Assembly (NCBI GenBank): GCA_013398615.1
Contig: VZSR01000680.1
Coordinates: 541,852-605,851 of the forward strand
Length of the DNA stretch: 64,000 nt
Direction: 5' to 3'
Source: Brachypodius melanocephalos
Lineage: Eukaryota; Chordata; Aves; Passeriformes; Pycnonotidae
Position 1 is the first letter of the stretch. Every line of letters begins with the position of its first letter. A program made the translations under genes and the position numbers. Of the stretch, positions 24,066-36,400 are shown one piece after another. The notes under the pieces are model-generated. The model was not told the DNA's origin, searched no databases, and was given only the letters and a program-made list of their open reading frames with translations.

Positions 24066-27000
24066 GTGTAGGAAGAAAACGTGATTTTCGTAAAGAAATT
24101 TTAAAAAATTGTTTGGGAAAGCATTGCATGTGAGCCAGCAAGTTCCAATAACTCGTGAGTCCTTTTAGAATTATGGGGCACTTTTAAGTGTTTTTAGTAG
24201 TTTGGCTCATGCATCCAGTCTGTTTGGAAATATACCACTTCCACGGGTATTTTGGGGAAAAATGAGAGCTCGTTTTTCTCTCTCCTCATTTTTATCTGTG
24301 TGAAGCATCAAAGTGAGTGCCTGAAGTAAATTGTTTGCCATTTTTAAACCCTGTATCAGGTAGAGTTCAATAAAGCAAGGCAAGTGCACTGTAACTGAGA
24401 ACCATTGTGCAGATGACTTGTTTTTCCTTTGAGATTAAAACAGCCCAGGTGAACGGGAGGCTCTGTGTAGCACCAAGGGTGGGTCTTGTATTGTGTTTTT
24501 TAATTTTAAAAACACTTAGGGAGTGTAACAGGTAAACATTTAATTTCACCAGGCGCCAGGTGCCTGTGTCAGTCCGATTTTAGAAAAGAGAACAAGGACT
24601 GAGTGAGTCCAGAGAGCAGTGTTTGCTCCCACCTCCAAAGCTTTTATTGCTGGCTCTTAAGCAGCTCTGGGTAGTGGGAACATCCCGGGAAGTTTGTTCT
24701 TCCTCTCCCTTTGCAGTACCGTGGTGTGAATAAACAGAGGCTGTGCTTGTCACTCGGGCTCCTTGCACAAACCTCACATTCATGTGCCATCGTGAGGCTC
24801 TGTCCAGCTCCCACTGGAAACAATTGTGAGGCTCTCATTGACTTGGGTGTTGGATTGGGCCCATTAGACGGGGAGAAAATAAAGTGGAAGTGTTGTTAAC
24901 GATGCCTATTGATGCTTTTTCCTGGCACAAAGTACTGCAGATAATTGTTTCTAGATGAAATGCAGTTGCATCTAAGTATTACATTTATTAGCTTTTCAAA
25001 GGAGGGATAACCAAAGTGGACATATGGGGTACTTGAAGTGTGATTGTGTGAGACTAAGATAATTTCAGGAGAATAGCTGAAGTCGCAGGATATGTGTGAT
25101 GCCCTTTGTATACAAGATGTGGGATTGTGGAATTTATTTTGCATGCACTGGTTCTCACTGAGAAGGAATCCAGAATACAAATATATAGTCATATTTAGAA
25201 TATATGAGGAGTGCAGCCTCACTGCTGCAGGCTTCAAGACCTGTTAATCAGTCCTGATAGTGATGTGATCTCTGGAAATACTTCAGTTAAGTAGGTTTAA
25301 TCCTTATTAACAGTAAGTTGCTTGAAACCATTTTGGGTAAAGTCTGGGAAGGAATATAGTAGATTGAACACATAAATAAAGACCAGCCCTGTTAGGCTTT
25401 GAGTGACTTTGATTCCTTTGAAGTTCTGTAGGTTTTGGACTTGCTAAAGCATCAGACCACGAGCAAAAGAATTTTCACCTCATCTTCAGAATTTTCTGCT
25501 GTAATTTTCAGTGTCGTTTTCACATTAAAATGGGGCACTACTTACCTTTCTGGTATAATTTAGGTGCTCCCCCAGCCCTCACCATGACTTAGTTAAGACA
25601 TGTGAGACAGGAAGATTAAACAGTCTGTTTTCCTAAAACCGTATTGTAAAGTGTTCAGGTGTGCAGTTTCTTCAGATTTTGGAATGTTTCCTGTTGCCTT
25701 CAGCGTGATTTAGCTGTGGATGACCGTGATCCAGAGGCTCTTAATAACACAGAGATAGGAGAGGGCAGTGCTTGTTTCGGTGCTGTCTTCTCATCCATCC
25801 TGGGGGTGGAGGGAAGGAATGAAGTGGCAGGGCTTTTGTCGCTACTGTTTTTTGGAAACGTGTTCAGAGAACTATTTTGGAAGATGATGGTGAGGTTGTT
25901 CCTACTATTTGCACTGCATTGCCAAAACATTGTGCTCTTGTATGAGGTAATAGATGTGGTTTGTGGCGATATTATGAAAACATTGGTTTGTTATGATGAT
26001 TGCAGAAAAAAATTCCCCACTACATGGTAACGTATTTGTAATATTTTATTGAAGTGAAACATGGAAAATACACCATAGCTTGGAGTCCCCTTGGAATGAT
26101 GTCATGTTTTGGGAATGAAGAAGCAATTGTGAAACACTGAAATGGGTGTACGTGACATCAGTTAAAGAATAGATTTTGGGCTATTTAAGTGTGGTCTAGG
26201 GGTTTTTTGTTACTGTTTTTGTTTCATTTGGTGTGAGTTTGTTCAAGTTTTTTTAGTATCCCTATTACCTGTTAATTCACTTGGTAGCAGGATGCACTTT
26301 TACATGGCTAATAATCCAAATTAGAATGCATATTTTTATTTTGTCCTGTGAAATATAGGCAATATTACCTAAAAGATAAAAAGAAAACTGCTGCTGTTGT
26401 AGAGTAAGGAATGGGGCATGGTTAACACCTATCAAGTTATACAGTGTAGTCATTTAAGGATTCCCAAGGAGATAGATGCAGACAAGAGGGCTACAGAATC
26501 ATTCTTCTCAACATCTAGTCTCGAGATAAGGCACTCAGAAAAGTAAACAGGAAGAGATTCATGCTGTAGCTTCACACACTCCAACTGGACAGGCTGAACT
26601 CCTGTGTTTCCCAGCTATGCTGACTGAGAGGTTTGAAATTATTTTCGATTTTTTTTTTCTGTTCCTCTTTGTTTACACGACCTATTTTTGTTTCCTGCTT
26701 GATATTAGGCAATGGACATTACTAAGACTGAAAGCTTGGGCCTTTTATGGATTTTTTTTTTTTTTAAACTAAGGGTATATAACTAAAGCAACACATTATG
26801 GCACAGGCACTTGAACATCCTAAGTGTATAGAATTACTTGTTATCCTACTTTGAAAGTTTTATATGCCTGCTGGGTGTGCATTTCAGTCCTAAAACTCTG
26901 CTTCATCTGCATTTGTGGTCTTCCATGGTGTTCAGATAATCAAGTCAGAATCTCTTAAGTGTTTAGTGCTCCATAGGTGCTCCAGATGGGTGTTACCTGT

Positions 27001-27088
27001 TTTTATGAGGAATAAGTGCCAAAAGAGGTGCATTGGAACAGTATGTCACTGAACCAGCCAACCAGCACTATTATTTGTTCCATCTTCC
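24066..27088. other. SOX5: SOX5 intron, no exon seen
   Basis: This is AT-rich intron with scattered short ORFs and short T runs (26648-26658, 26750-26764). Nothing coding or structural is supported. Confidence 0.7.
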
Positions 27089-27140
27089 TTTTTTTTTTTT
27101 TTTTTTTTGGTGCAACTTTTAAAATCTTTTTTTATTGTAC
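27089..27140 (-). repeat. Poly-A tail-like tract with AATAAA (minus strand)
   Basis: Read on the - strand, an AATAAA hexamer (27131-27136) is followed 22 nt later by a run of 20 A (27089-27108). This spacing is that of a polyadenylated mRNA 3' end. It suggests retrotransposition of a transcript whose body would lie to the right (27137 onward), although I recognise no coding sequence there and see no target-site duplication. A chance T tract is the alternative. Confidence 0.4.
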
Positions 27141-27985
27141 ATTGCAAAACACATATTTGTCATTCAGAGAGCTAGAACTTCCACAATACTTCCTTACTGC
27201 CTCTTGGTAATGACATGTCTCCAATAAAGCAGAGCAGGATTTACAGCAGAGATGTAATGAATGACCACAGTCACTGACTGTGATGTGCAATTGATTGCTG
27301 TTTTTTGAAAATATACCCTTAATAATTAGTCATTTGGCTGAACTACCCTATTCTTCTCCATATGAGTTGTGTACAGAAAGAGGTATGATACATGTTATTA
27401 CTGATATAGCTGTGTCAATAATGATATAAGCTATATAGATGTGAAAAACAGACTGGAATAAATAACAGCAGAGAACTGAACTCAAATATTTTCCTTTAGT
27501 TAAATAGTGGCACTTTTTGGTAGGTTAAACAACCACAATCTCGGAACAATTATATAAAAAAAAAATCTCTAAATATGTTATAATCAAATCTATGGGATAC
27601 TTTTTCTGGGTGCCTCCTTTACTACTTTATTTAGTGATTTGACCAAATGTGCAGCATTACATTTATTCTGTGAAGAGAGTGATGCTTGGGCTCATGTTCT
27701 GTTTGTACAGGAATGTCCCTTTATAATGTCACAGGTAATGTCAGACTAGCAAAGCAGAACAGTCCGACTGACAAAGGTGTGAGTATGTGGAAAATCACCG
27801 CAGAATAATCAAAAAGGAGATGTTAGTAACTTACTTTCCTGATGTTGTAAAGCCTAGAGTTTCTGCTGGAATCAGTGGCAGCTGGAAATGCTGAGATCTT
27901 TGCAGGGTTAGGCATCCTTCTCCTGTGCTTGGAGGTGCTGAAGTCAAAAGGAGCTTTTAACTCTTTGAGGTCATTTGGCCTCACT
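27141..27985. other. SOX5: SOX5 intron, no exon seen
   Basis: This is AT-rich sequence with no open frame of note. If the poly-A-like tract to its left is a real retrocopy tail, this would be its untranslated body. Confidence 0.55.
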
Positions 27986-28145
27986 GTCACAGAATCAGAG
28001 TGGTTTGGGTGGGAAGGGTCCTAAAAGATCATCTCCTTCCAACCCCTCTTGGAAAGACAGGGAATGCCACCTGCTAGATCTGCTTGCTCAGGGCTGCATC
28101 CAACCTGGCCTTGAGCTATGAAACGCTTGTCCTTGAAATATTCAT
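27986..28145 (-). mobile_element. CR1 LINE 3' fragment
   Basis: The sequence opens with TCACAGAATCAGAGTGGTTT, then GGAAGGGTCCTAAAAGATCATC, CTTCCAACCCC and CATCCAACCTGGCCTTGA. These are the reverse complement of the avian CR1 3' terminal region in its usual order. Only the 3' end is present, as is typical of 5'-truncated CR1 insertions. No reverse transcriptase remains. This element is a main reason for calling the genome avian. Confidence 0.93.
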
Positions 28146-28915
28146 GGTCCTGTTGGGGAGTGAAAAGGGAACAGAAGAAGGAATTGACACAGGAGGGAAG
28201 TGAAAGGGGATGGGGTGGGACTGCTTACATGGTTGAACTTGTATGAGAGATACAGCTACCTGCTTTCTGTCCCATATTTCGAATTTTAAGTGGAAGGTGA
28301 CGTGGTACTACGCCCTTGGCTCTTGTTCTTGGATTATTTTTAATTCTTTAGGGTTTTTTTAAGTCGTGGCAGTGGATTGTTCAGAACTGCTTCATTTTGT
28401 TGTGGAACTAGCGTGAAGGGGGAGGTTTGATTGGTAATTTATAGGTTGGAGAGGGTGCTGCTGGAAGTATATGGAGGAAGGAAAAAAGAAGGAGAAAAGG
28501 GAAACAAAGATTGTTTTATTCTTTTTAAAGTGTAGAGCTCTACAGGTTTATGAGATTCATCACCAAGTGGAAAAAAGTAAGAGACCAAGGGAAATTATCC
28601 TGTTTATTTGACTAGGCCTTCCCTTGACTCTGTAAGTTATAATCATCTTTATGCTGGTTGTCTTTCAAAGTATAATTAGCCTGGAAGTGAATGTGGTTGG
28701 TGGGTGGTATGGCGAAGTTTTTTTTATTTTTTTCAGAAAAAAATAAATAAGGAAAAAATGGGCTTCTGAGGAAAAAAAAAAAAAAGCCTTGTGTAGCTCT
28801 GCAGTTTTTTGGTTTGGACAGTGCATGCATGAAACTCCAGAAACCAAAAATGTCCTGAGTGGAGGTCCAGGGAGACTTCACTAGGAGCAGCCTAATTGGA
28901 ACTTGCCCCAGTTTG
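28146..28915. other. SOX5: SOX5 intron, no exon seen
   Basis: This is unique intron with purine-rich patches (28470-28510) and T/A-rich tracts (28720-28785). No gene is seen. Confidence 0.7.
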
Positions 28916-28936
28916 TGATGATGATGATGATGATGG
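28916..28936 (+). repeat. (GAT)n microsatellite
   Basis: Seven GAT/ATG units occur in tandem, giving Asp or His runs in chance translations. Confidence 0.9.
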
Positions 28937-28949
28937 TAATGCTTTGTGC

Positions 28950-29130
28950 TTCTGTTGTGCCCTGTGCGCTTCGGCCTCAAGGTGTTTTACAGATATTAAG
29001 GGATTGACTTGCAGAGTGCCACTGAAAAATAGATATTATCACTGCCCCCCTTTACAGTCCTGGGCACTGAAGTCCAGGGAGTTCAGGAGCTCAGCTGTGC
29101 TTTTGCCTGAGTCACCCCAGCAAGGAGAGA
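28950..29130 (+). mobile_element. Ancient SINE fragment (MIR-like)
   Basis: The segment CCTCAAGGTGTTTTACAGATATTAAGG, then AGATATTATCACTGCCCCCCTTTACAG and GGCACTGAAGTCC, follows the order of the 3' half of MIR-type SINEs (CTCAAAGCGCTTTACA... TATTATC-CCCATTTTACAG... GAAACTGAGGC). It is well diverged. The exact family needs a library search. Confidence 0.5.
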
Positions 29131-32100
29131 GGCTTGGACAGGTCAGGGGGAAAAGTTGGTTTCTGCAGACTCCTGAGTTTTTGCAGCTCTTCACTTCACT
29201 ACATTCAGGTTGGGCTTGGTAGGCTAACTTGCCCCCTTAGAGGGACAGGAGGCAAAATTGTAATTAATTCATCCCTAATTGGCATAGCAGTAAGTAATTC
29301 TGCTTAATCCATTCCTTGCTGTGAGGATGAGGTAAAGCGAAACATTTGAATTGTGGTGAGGACAAGGGGAAGAGGGGGAGTAGGCAGTGAAAGATGGACA
29401 GAGGCAGACATTTACTTCTTAGGCCACATGGTGAGAAATACCTATAAAAACAAGAGACCTTTCTTATTTTCTCCTCAGATTGCCTCTTGACTTAATTAGG
29501 TGAAATGCAAAGAAATAGACAATTAATTTTTTTTTTAAAAAACCACTAAATTTTCTCTTCCCCTTCTTGTCTTTCATTCAGTCCATGAGAGTCTCTGGAG
29601 TGTGAAATGTGAAGACACCAAATTGGAATTAATTTTGCTTTTTCATTTAACAGATTGTGTTACATTAACACCACACTATTGCCAAGCAGCAAACCTTTCC
29701 TTTCCTCAGATGTTAGCTACTAATACAGACTAAGAACTGCTGAAAGAATGGTTATACTGAAATGCTTTATTTAAGTTTCTCCTCCCTTGTGGCTCGAGTG
29801 GGCCCTGATTCTGCTGAGATGTATTCACATGAGCAGGCTCACTGAGTTCTCTTTTATTGCTTCCTGGCAAGTAAGCTGGATTCTATTTCATGTAACGTGG
29901 CCCAAGTTAGAATTTCAAAGCTCACTCAATCCTCAGAGAGACCTTTGCAAGACTCTCTTCTCCTGTATCTAGACAGGCACTAAACACACTGAGGGCACAA
30001 TTGAATTAATCAGGACTACTCAAGTACAGAAAATCAACGAAGATTCTGTTTAAGAGATGACAACTTTGATATCATATTGTTCATTACCAGCCCAGGAATT
30101 GTTACTGCTCGTGTAACTGGATTATTAAATTGTTTACTGATGACAAATCTTGTTTCCCATATTAAGCATACATTTAGAGTCTTGCAGTGTAGTTCTCCTG
30201 AAAAGAATTATCTAAAAATCACATCACAGGATTTATTTTCTCTCCCTAAACTGCGTTTTACTTGTACTTGTGAGTGTGGGTTTGGTTGGTTTTTTTTATT
30301 TTCAGTCCTAGAAGTTTAACCCAGGGTGTGACAGGCAGGTCTCTGACTCTCAGTGTATTCAGTGCTCAGGACTGCTTAGTGAGGTGGTGCCATTTGACAT
30401 TACCCCTGTCCAAAACAGAAGCACACCTTAATACTTTGGATGAATTCCTTAGTTTTCTTTGCTCAAGAGTAAAGTATTTATAGCTGAAGCTCCTGCAAGA
30501 GAAGTAGCCCATTCACTGGCACCATCTCACTGATAAAAATACAAATCTATTCCCTTCTTTACTGCCAGATTTATAATATCTCTCTGTAAGGTTCTGTTTC
30601 ATTTCAGGCTTCCTGCCCTTTGAACTAGAAATTTCATATATATCATTTAAAAGCTCCTGTGCTGCAACTGTAAACCTAAATTATTTGAATTTGAGAGTGT
30701 CTGAGCAAAACTGTCTTTAAAGGCTGGTTCTTCTTTCAGCTGTGGTAGTGTTGTGCTTTTCCATCTTCATGACTGTAATCCCATTGCCTTTGGAATTACC
30801 AGGACTCCGTGTGGAGTTGTTGCCAGTGGACAGAGGTCATGAACCCAGTGAGCAGTCAGTCCTTTTAAATGTGAACAAAACTCTTTTACTCTGTGTATGT
30901 GTGTGTGTGTTTTTCCAAAATGATGTGATTGCACAGCTATAGAATTAGCCTGCATTTCAGTTTGTACAAAACCAGAGAAATACATCGCAGTGCTGCTGGA
31001 ACTGCCATTCTCAGGTGTAAAAGGCTTCAGCTGCTGCTGTATTGTACCTACAACCCATGGTGGTGGCATTTTGCCTGTTTTAGGGTATTTTTACCTGTAG
31101 ACCATTTTGGAGCTGAAGTAAACTGATGTGCTTTGTAACCACACAGCCTTTTCTGGTTACTATTTCCAGATACTATATTTCTAAAAAAAGTCATTACCTG
31201 CCTGTATCTTCCCTCAAATATTAGCTCTTTGCTTCCTTTTGTCTAGGATATGGCAGTACCCGATTAAATGGTTGTCAGACCTGCAGTTTATTGCGGTCCT
31301 GTTTGGGATCCTGGTTGTTTTTTGAAGTGTGGTTTGTCAGGTGTGTTTGGTCACACTTAAGGTGAGAGGTGTGTGACATCCATGGCTGCTGCAGGAAAGA
31401 TGCCTGTGACTATCTGCTAAAGGGGATTAAAGTAGGAACTGTGAGAATGTCAGATGTTGTACATTGGTCACAGTATTTCCCAAAATTCCGGAAGCTGTGT
31501 TTAGTTCAGCAATTCTGGAGAACAGTTGTCAGAATACTTGCATTGAGGCTGGATTGGATTTTGACATGCAAACTCCTGTACAAAAAGGTCCTGCTCTGAC
31601 TGTGTGATGTGGACCTGAGATGGTGAACACTTGGTCTCTTCCAGAGTTCATTTTCACAGTGTCTGGAATGATCTTTTCAAATTTTTGCCATTAGATTGTA
31701 ACCATCGTCTTGAAGTAGAAGAAAATCTTAAAACTGCAAAGGGAAGGATGAAGTTTGTGTATGTCAGCTGGAGTTTGGCAGTACAAGACAATGTGTTCTT
31801 TATTGAGCACAGTTGAATGGGTTTGAATTCATTGTAGCTGCTGCCATACATGGGAAGGTATAGAATGTAAAATACAACATTAATAACAAATGTCTTCCTT
31901 TTGGTGGATAACTAATTTTTAAGCTGCCTGCAGGAAAATGCAGTGGCTGGACAGAATTCACTTAGCAAGTAGCCACCTTCCCTGGAAGTTTGCTGGGTTT
32001 AATGAGGGCTGATTACACAGGTGGCAGTGACAACAATGGTAGATTTTCTGAGAAATGCATTATTTTCACAGTGCCGCTGAGGGAAGAAACGCTTAGTAGC

Positions 32101-33134
32101 AGCTGATAATTAATGATCAATTTGGAGATTATCACCAACAATTTACAAAGGTTGACTTTTCCTTTAGAAGTCCCTTTGGATAAACTGGATGGTAAATTAC
32201 CTGCCTAAAGGCTTTTACTTTACTTGTGCTAATAAGATGAAAATGAATATGTTTGAAGAGCTCTGAACTGAACTTTTCAGACTGCCTGATAATCCATACA
32301 ACTCTTCTTTAAACATCTTAAGTGAGTGAGCAAATAGAGACTATAATAAAATTGAAAACTTGTCACGTGAGCACGTTACCACCCTGTCTGAGTAATGGGG
32401 CATGACAAATAAAGAGACACTGCTGTAGAGTTCATATTTTCATTTTATGGCATGCATTAAATATTTGATCATCAGCCAGCAGAGAGGAACAATTGGGCTA
32501 AGAGTATCATTTGCAAATAGATGGGTGAGATTTAGATTGTCACAGTCTGGGCACAGGATGGGGAACTTCTGTATCTTAGTCTGTGCTTCAGTAGCTCCTC
32601 TTTACTGTGTGGTGTGCAGACCATTTAAGATCCCCTTCTGTATATCCTCGGACTGGAAAAAGGAGTTAGTAATCTGTATTTACTTCAGAGGGGATATTAA
32701 TCCTTATTTACTTCACAGGAGAAGGGATATGTGAAGAGTAATTAGTATTTGTAAGTGCTTTTAAGGATGATGAAAAGGGTAGTGCAAGTACAGAACGTTT
32801 GCTAATAAATTGTGTACAAGAAAGAAGGGGAGTAAGATGAGGTTTATAGAGCTATGAAGGTGCTTGGAGACCTAGATGGGCTCCCAGTCAGGTTCTCAGA
32901 GGTCTATAGGTATCTTAATATTTGAAGCATATTTGAAGCATATTTGAAATTCTCTTAACAGCAAGGCAGACTATGGTTTTGGCACTTTAATATATTTTAA
33001 AATCTGGCTTGTGCTTTATATTCCTACCATGTTGGGTGGGAAGGAGGTAAAGTCAGCAGCTAGGGGTGTAAAGGCTTGGTAACAGCAGCACATTCTCCTG
33101 CTAAATGCTGCATTTAGGAATTTTTGTTCCTTTA
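29131..33134. other. SOX5: SOX5 intron, no exon seen
   Basis: This is AT-rich intron. A TG repeat sits at 30893-30910. Near-tandem duplications occur at 32679-32718 (TTTACTTCA...GGGATAT) and 32926-32947 (GAAGCATATTT). No coding or RNA gene is recognised. Confidence 0.7.
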
Positions 33135-33245
33135 GGGGGGGTTTGGTTTTGTGGGGTTTTGGTTTGGGTTTTTTGGGTTTTTTTGGTTACTTGGTTGGGG
33201 TTTTTTGCTGGGTGATTTTTTTTTTTTTGTTTTGATTGGGTTGTT
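33135..33245 (+). repeat. G/T-rich low-complexity tract
   Basis: About 110 bases are nearly free of A and C, with G runs of 7, 4, 3, 3 and 4 separated by T-rich spacers (GGGTTTTTTGGG-type, loosely telomere-like). The + strand could form G-quadruplexes. The strong strand asymmetry is distinctive. Confidence 0.8.
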
Positions 33246-33370
33246 TAGTTTTAATTATCACTGCCCAGAAAAGAGGGTTGAATAGATTTTGATACAAGTA
33301 TAGTCAATAGGTTTAAAAAAACCCCTATGGTCTATCAGCAGGACTCCATGTAGGAGCCTCCTAAAATTTG

Positions 33371-33426
33371 GACTCAAGGAACCTTGTGGGTCTCTTCCCA
33401 CTCAGAATATTCTGTGATTCTGTGAA
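33371..33426 (+). mobile_element. CR1 LINE 3' terminus
   Basis: AACCTTGTGGGTCTCTTCCCACTCAGAATATTCTGTGATTCTGTGA (positions about 33380-33425) matches the terminal CR1 segment, ending in the characteristic ATTCTRTG octamer repeated about twice. It is a very short copy in + orientation. Confidence 0.88.
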
Positions 33427-36400
33427 ACTTAGTTTTGCAGTTTCAAAATCCAGTATCTGATGAGAGAACTTAATTTTTGTCATCAGTTAAGTGACAGTGC
33501 ACACAATCCCACTGGGTAAATTAATGGTACAAGTAAGTAATGCAAACAGCTATCACCAATAAAATGTTTCCTTTTAAAAATGGAAAATCAGAGCTTGCAG
33601 GGCATTTTATAAAGACACTTAAACATTCTTACCTCTTATGTAAAAATAGAAAAACTAGGAGCCAGAAAGGTTCAATAAATTACATGGGATCACATGGGAG
33701 GTTTCTGTTTTCTGAATTCTTAATGTTGATCCTGGTTTCCCAGTCCATCCTGAGGCAGAGAAGGCATTCAGGAGTAATCAATCTGGTCATAGTTTCAGTG
33801 TTTGTGCTTCTTTGGCAATCATCAGTGCCAAAGGCCATTGCTATACTTCAGAAATAAATTTCTCTGATGTATTGCAGTCAATCCTTTCTCCTAGATTTCA
33901 TTCAACAGCTCTAGAACTTGCCAAGTGACCACTTACCCAAATCAAAAGCTGTTTTCTACCTTTTTCAAATAAAAACCTGGGTGGTGGACCTTCCCTTTTG
34001 TGTTTTATATCCAGTTGTGGCTGTTAACCTTGAAAACTTACCATTAGCCTGTGATAGAGAGGTGTTTGTGACTATATGGTGCTAATGAATCCATGATTTT
34101 TGTGGCTGTAATTATTCCCGATCAATTACTTTGGCTGCAGCAGGCATGCCATGGAGTGACTAGGCATCTTCCAAGAAAGAAGTTTTCTTTCCAATGTTGC
34201 CTTCAGATACATTCAAAAGGTTTTCTGTTGCCCATGGACTGCATTTTTACATGTCTGAATTGTTCTCACTGCCAAATCCATGTAGCTCATGTAGGAAAAA
34301 AAAAAAAAAAGTGTGTATGTGTGGGGAGGGAAGAAGAAAAAAAAAAAAAAAGAAAGGTGGGAAGTAAGGAAGTTTGTTGTTCATTTTTGTTTAAGAAATA
34401 AGTTAATTTTCTGAGATGCTCAGCACCTACACCTCTTCTGCCTGAAGGAATCCAAAAGTCCTCCTTCTCTTGAGGGCCGGTGGTGCCTTTGGAACACCTC
34501 ATTTCCCATGCTGTGGTCATTCTCCTCACCAGGCTGGTAGCATACGTTTTCGATCTGAACATCTGGATTCAGATTCACTCACAATGTAATTAAGTGTATC
34601 CCCAGCGGGGAGAAGGTTTTTGATAGAAGAAGTCTTTTCAAGAAAGCTGTTATACCACTTGTTATGGCAATAACAGCCAGGTTTACCTTACTGCAATGTA
34701 TATTTATTTTTTTTCAGAAGACTGTTGCTGTCATCTGAAGATAGACTTCATGGCAATGTGTTCTTTAGGCTGCCAAACTGTTTTAATACATCTCAGTAAA
34801 AGCAGTTGTGGGAAAGAGCATTTTAATGGTGATTTTTAAGTCTGTTTGAAGGCGGTGTGTGGAGAGTGTGATGTAGGGGAAGAGTCAAATGTTTATTTGC
34901 AGATGTGTTTGAATGAATCTTCCTGCATAAATTCGCCAGTGTTGAGAAAGAGGGGCTCTGCCCCTTTTAGATCACAAAGGCCTCTCAGTGGGGGATGGTT
35001 TTGGTAATGGAAAAAACAAAAAAGGTTCCAGTATGTGGTGGAGGAGGTAAAATAAACAAACACAATGGATGATTACTTCTCTCCATCAAGGCTTCTTTAT
35101 CCCTGCAAGCTCAGTCAGTGGTCAGCATGTTAGCCACCCCTCCCTGTTATATCCAGCCCTGAACTGTGTGCTTTGATGGGTTGGTTTGTACAGCTGGGGC
35201 TTTGTGGAGCTCCACGGGCACAGAAGGTAGACAGAGCACCTATGGAAGGGTGAATGGCATCCTTCCCAGGAAGCATATCCCTTTCAGGGTTTTTCCCCTC
35301 TCTATCCCACTCCACAGCTTCCAAAGCTTTTTAAAGCAGACCTCTTTTAGCAATGGTGCTGCTGTGCCTGCCACTGCAGCCTTTCTAAAGGAATATTTGA
35401 GGTGCCTTATGATTCTTAAGGTTGCCTGCCCAGAATGGTCTCCCATTTTCCTATTTGTTGGTTTGCCTTTACCTTGCATGCCAATATGGATTTGTTTGTG
35501 CGAGGAGAAGCATGTGTTACATGGCTAAGAGCTGTATTTTTCTTACCTGGCAGCTCCAGCAGTGTCTAGAGTTAGTTTGTTAATCTGGGTAATTATCAGC
35601 TGGTTATGATTGTTCTTTTCTCTTGCAATTTTACGGCTATATCTTAGAATCAGACAAAGCAAAAAATCAGCTTTCAGGCAGCTGAAGTCAGTCCATTTAC
35701 CTACATGAGGAAGAGTGTTTTGAAAAGTGTCCAGTAGTGCTGGAAATGGAACATGAACGCTCAGAAATCAGAAAATTACAGATGTGAAAGGGGCTTTGTA
35801 CAGCACTACTACGAGTGCACAGATGTGTGATTGCACCGCCCATTTTTGTTAATGCAGATTTTAAATTCTTACATTTTTTCTGAATAAAAACTGGGAAAAG
35901 AGTACAACACCTAAGATAGCTGAAGCAGACTTCACCGTACAGTGAGCACAGTTAGTGAGGCAGGAGTCCTCACATCATACCATCATTTTTTCCTGTTCTG
36001 TCCCTCATTTGTTGGGCCAGAGATGGCATGGCTGTGGATTATCTGAAGTAGGAGATACTAATGCAAAACTGCCTGAATGCTTGAAAAAAGTCCATTTTCT
36101 CTCTTGGAATATGGGAACGTCTGAGTAAAATTATTTTTATTTAAACAATTTTTGTTTTACTCTATTGGTATTTCAGAGTAATTTTCCGAGGCAGCAATTT
36201 TCACTAGTTTCTGAAAGGCAACATCTGGGCTTTGGAACAATCTCTTTTCAGCTTTGAAAATCCTACCTCAAATTGCTTGTACGTTATAAACGTTTGAATT
36301 TTTTTTTTTTGTGGGTTTTTTTTTTTTTTTTAGCAGAATGGAAAGGCAATAATGTGTTTATTCCAGTGATTTTATCTTCCATTTCAGTTTGATTTTTCTT

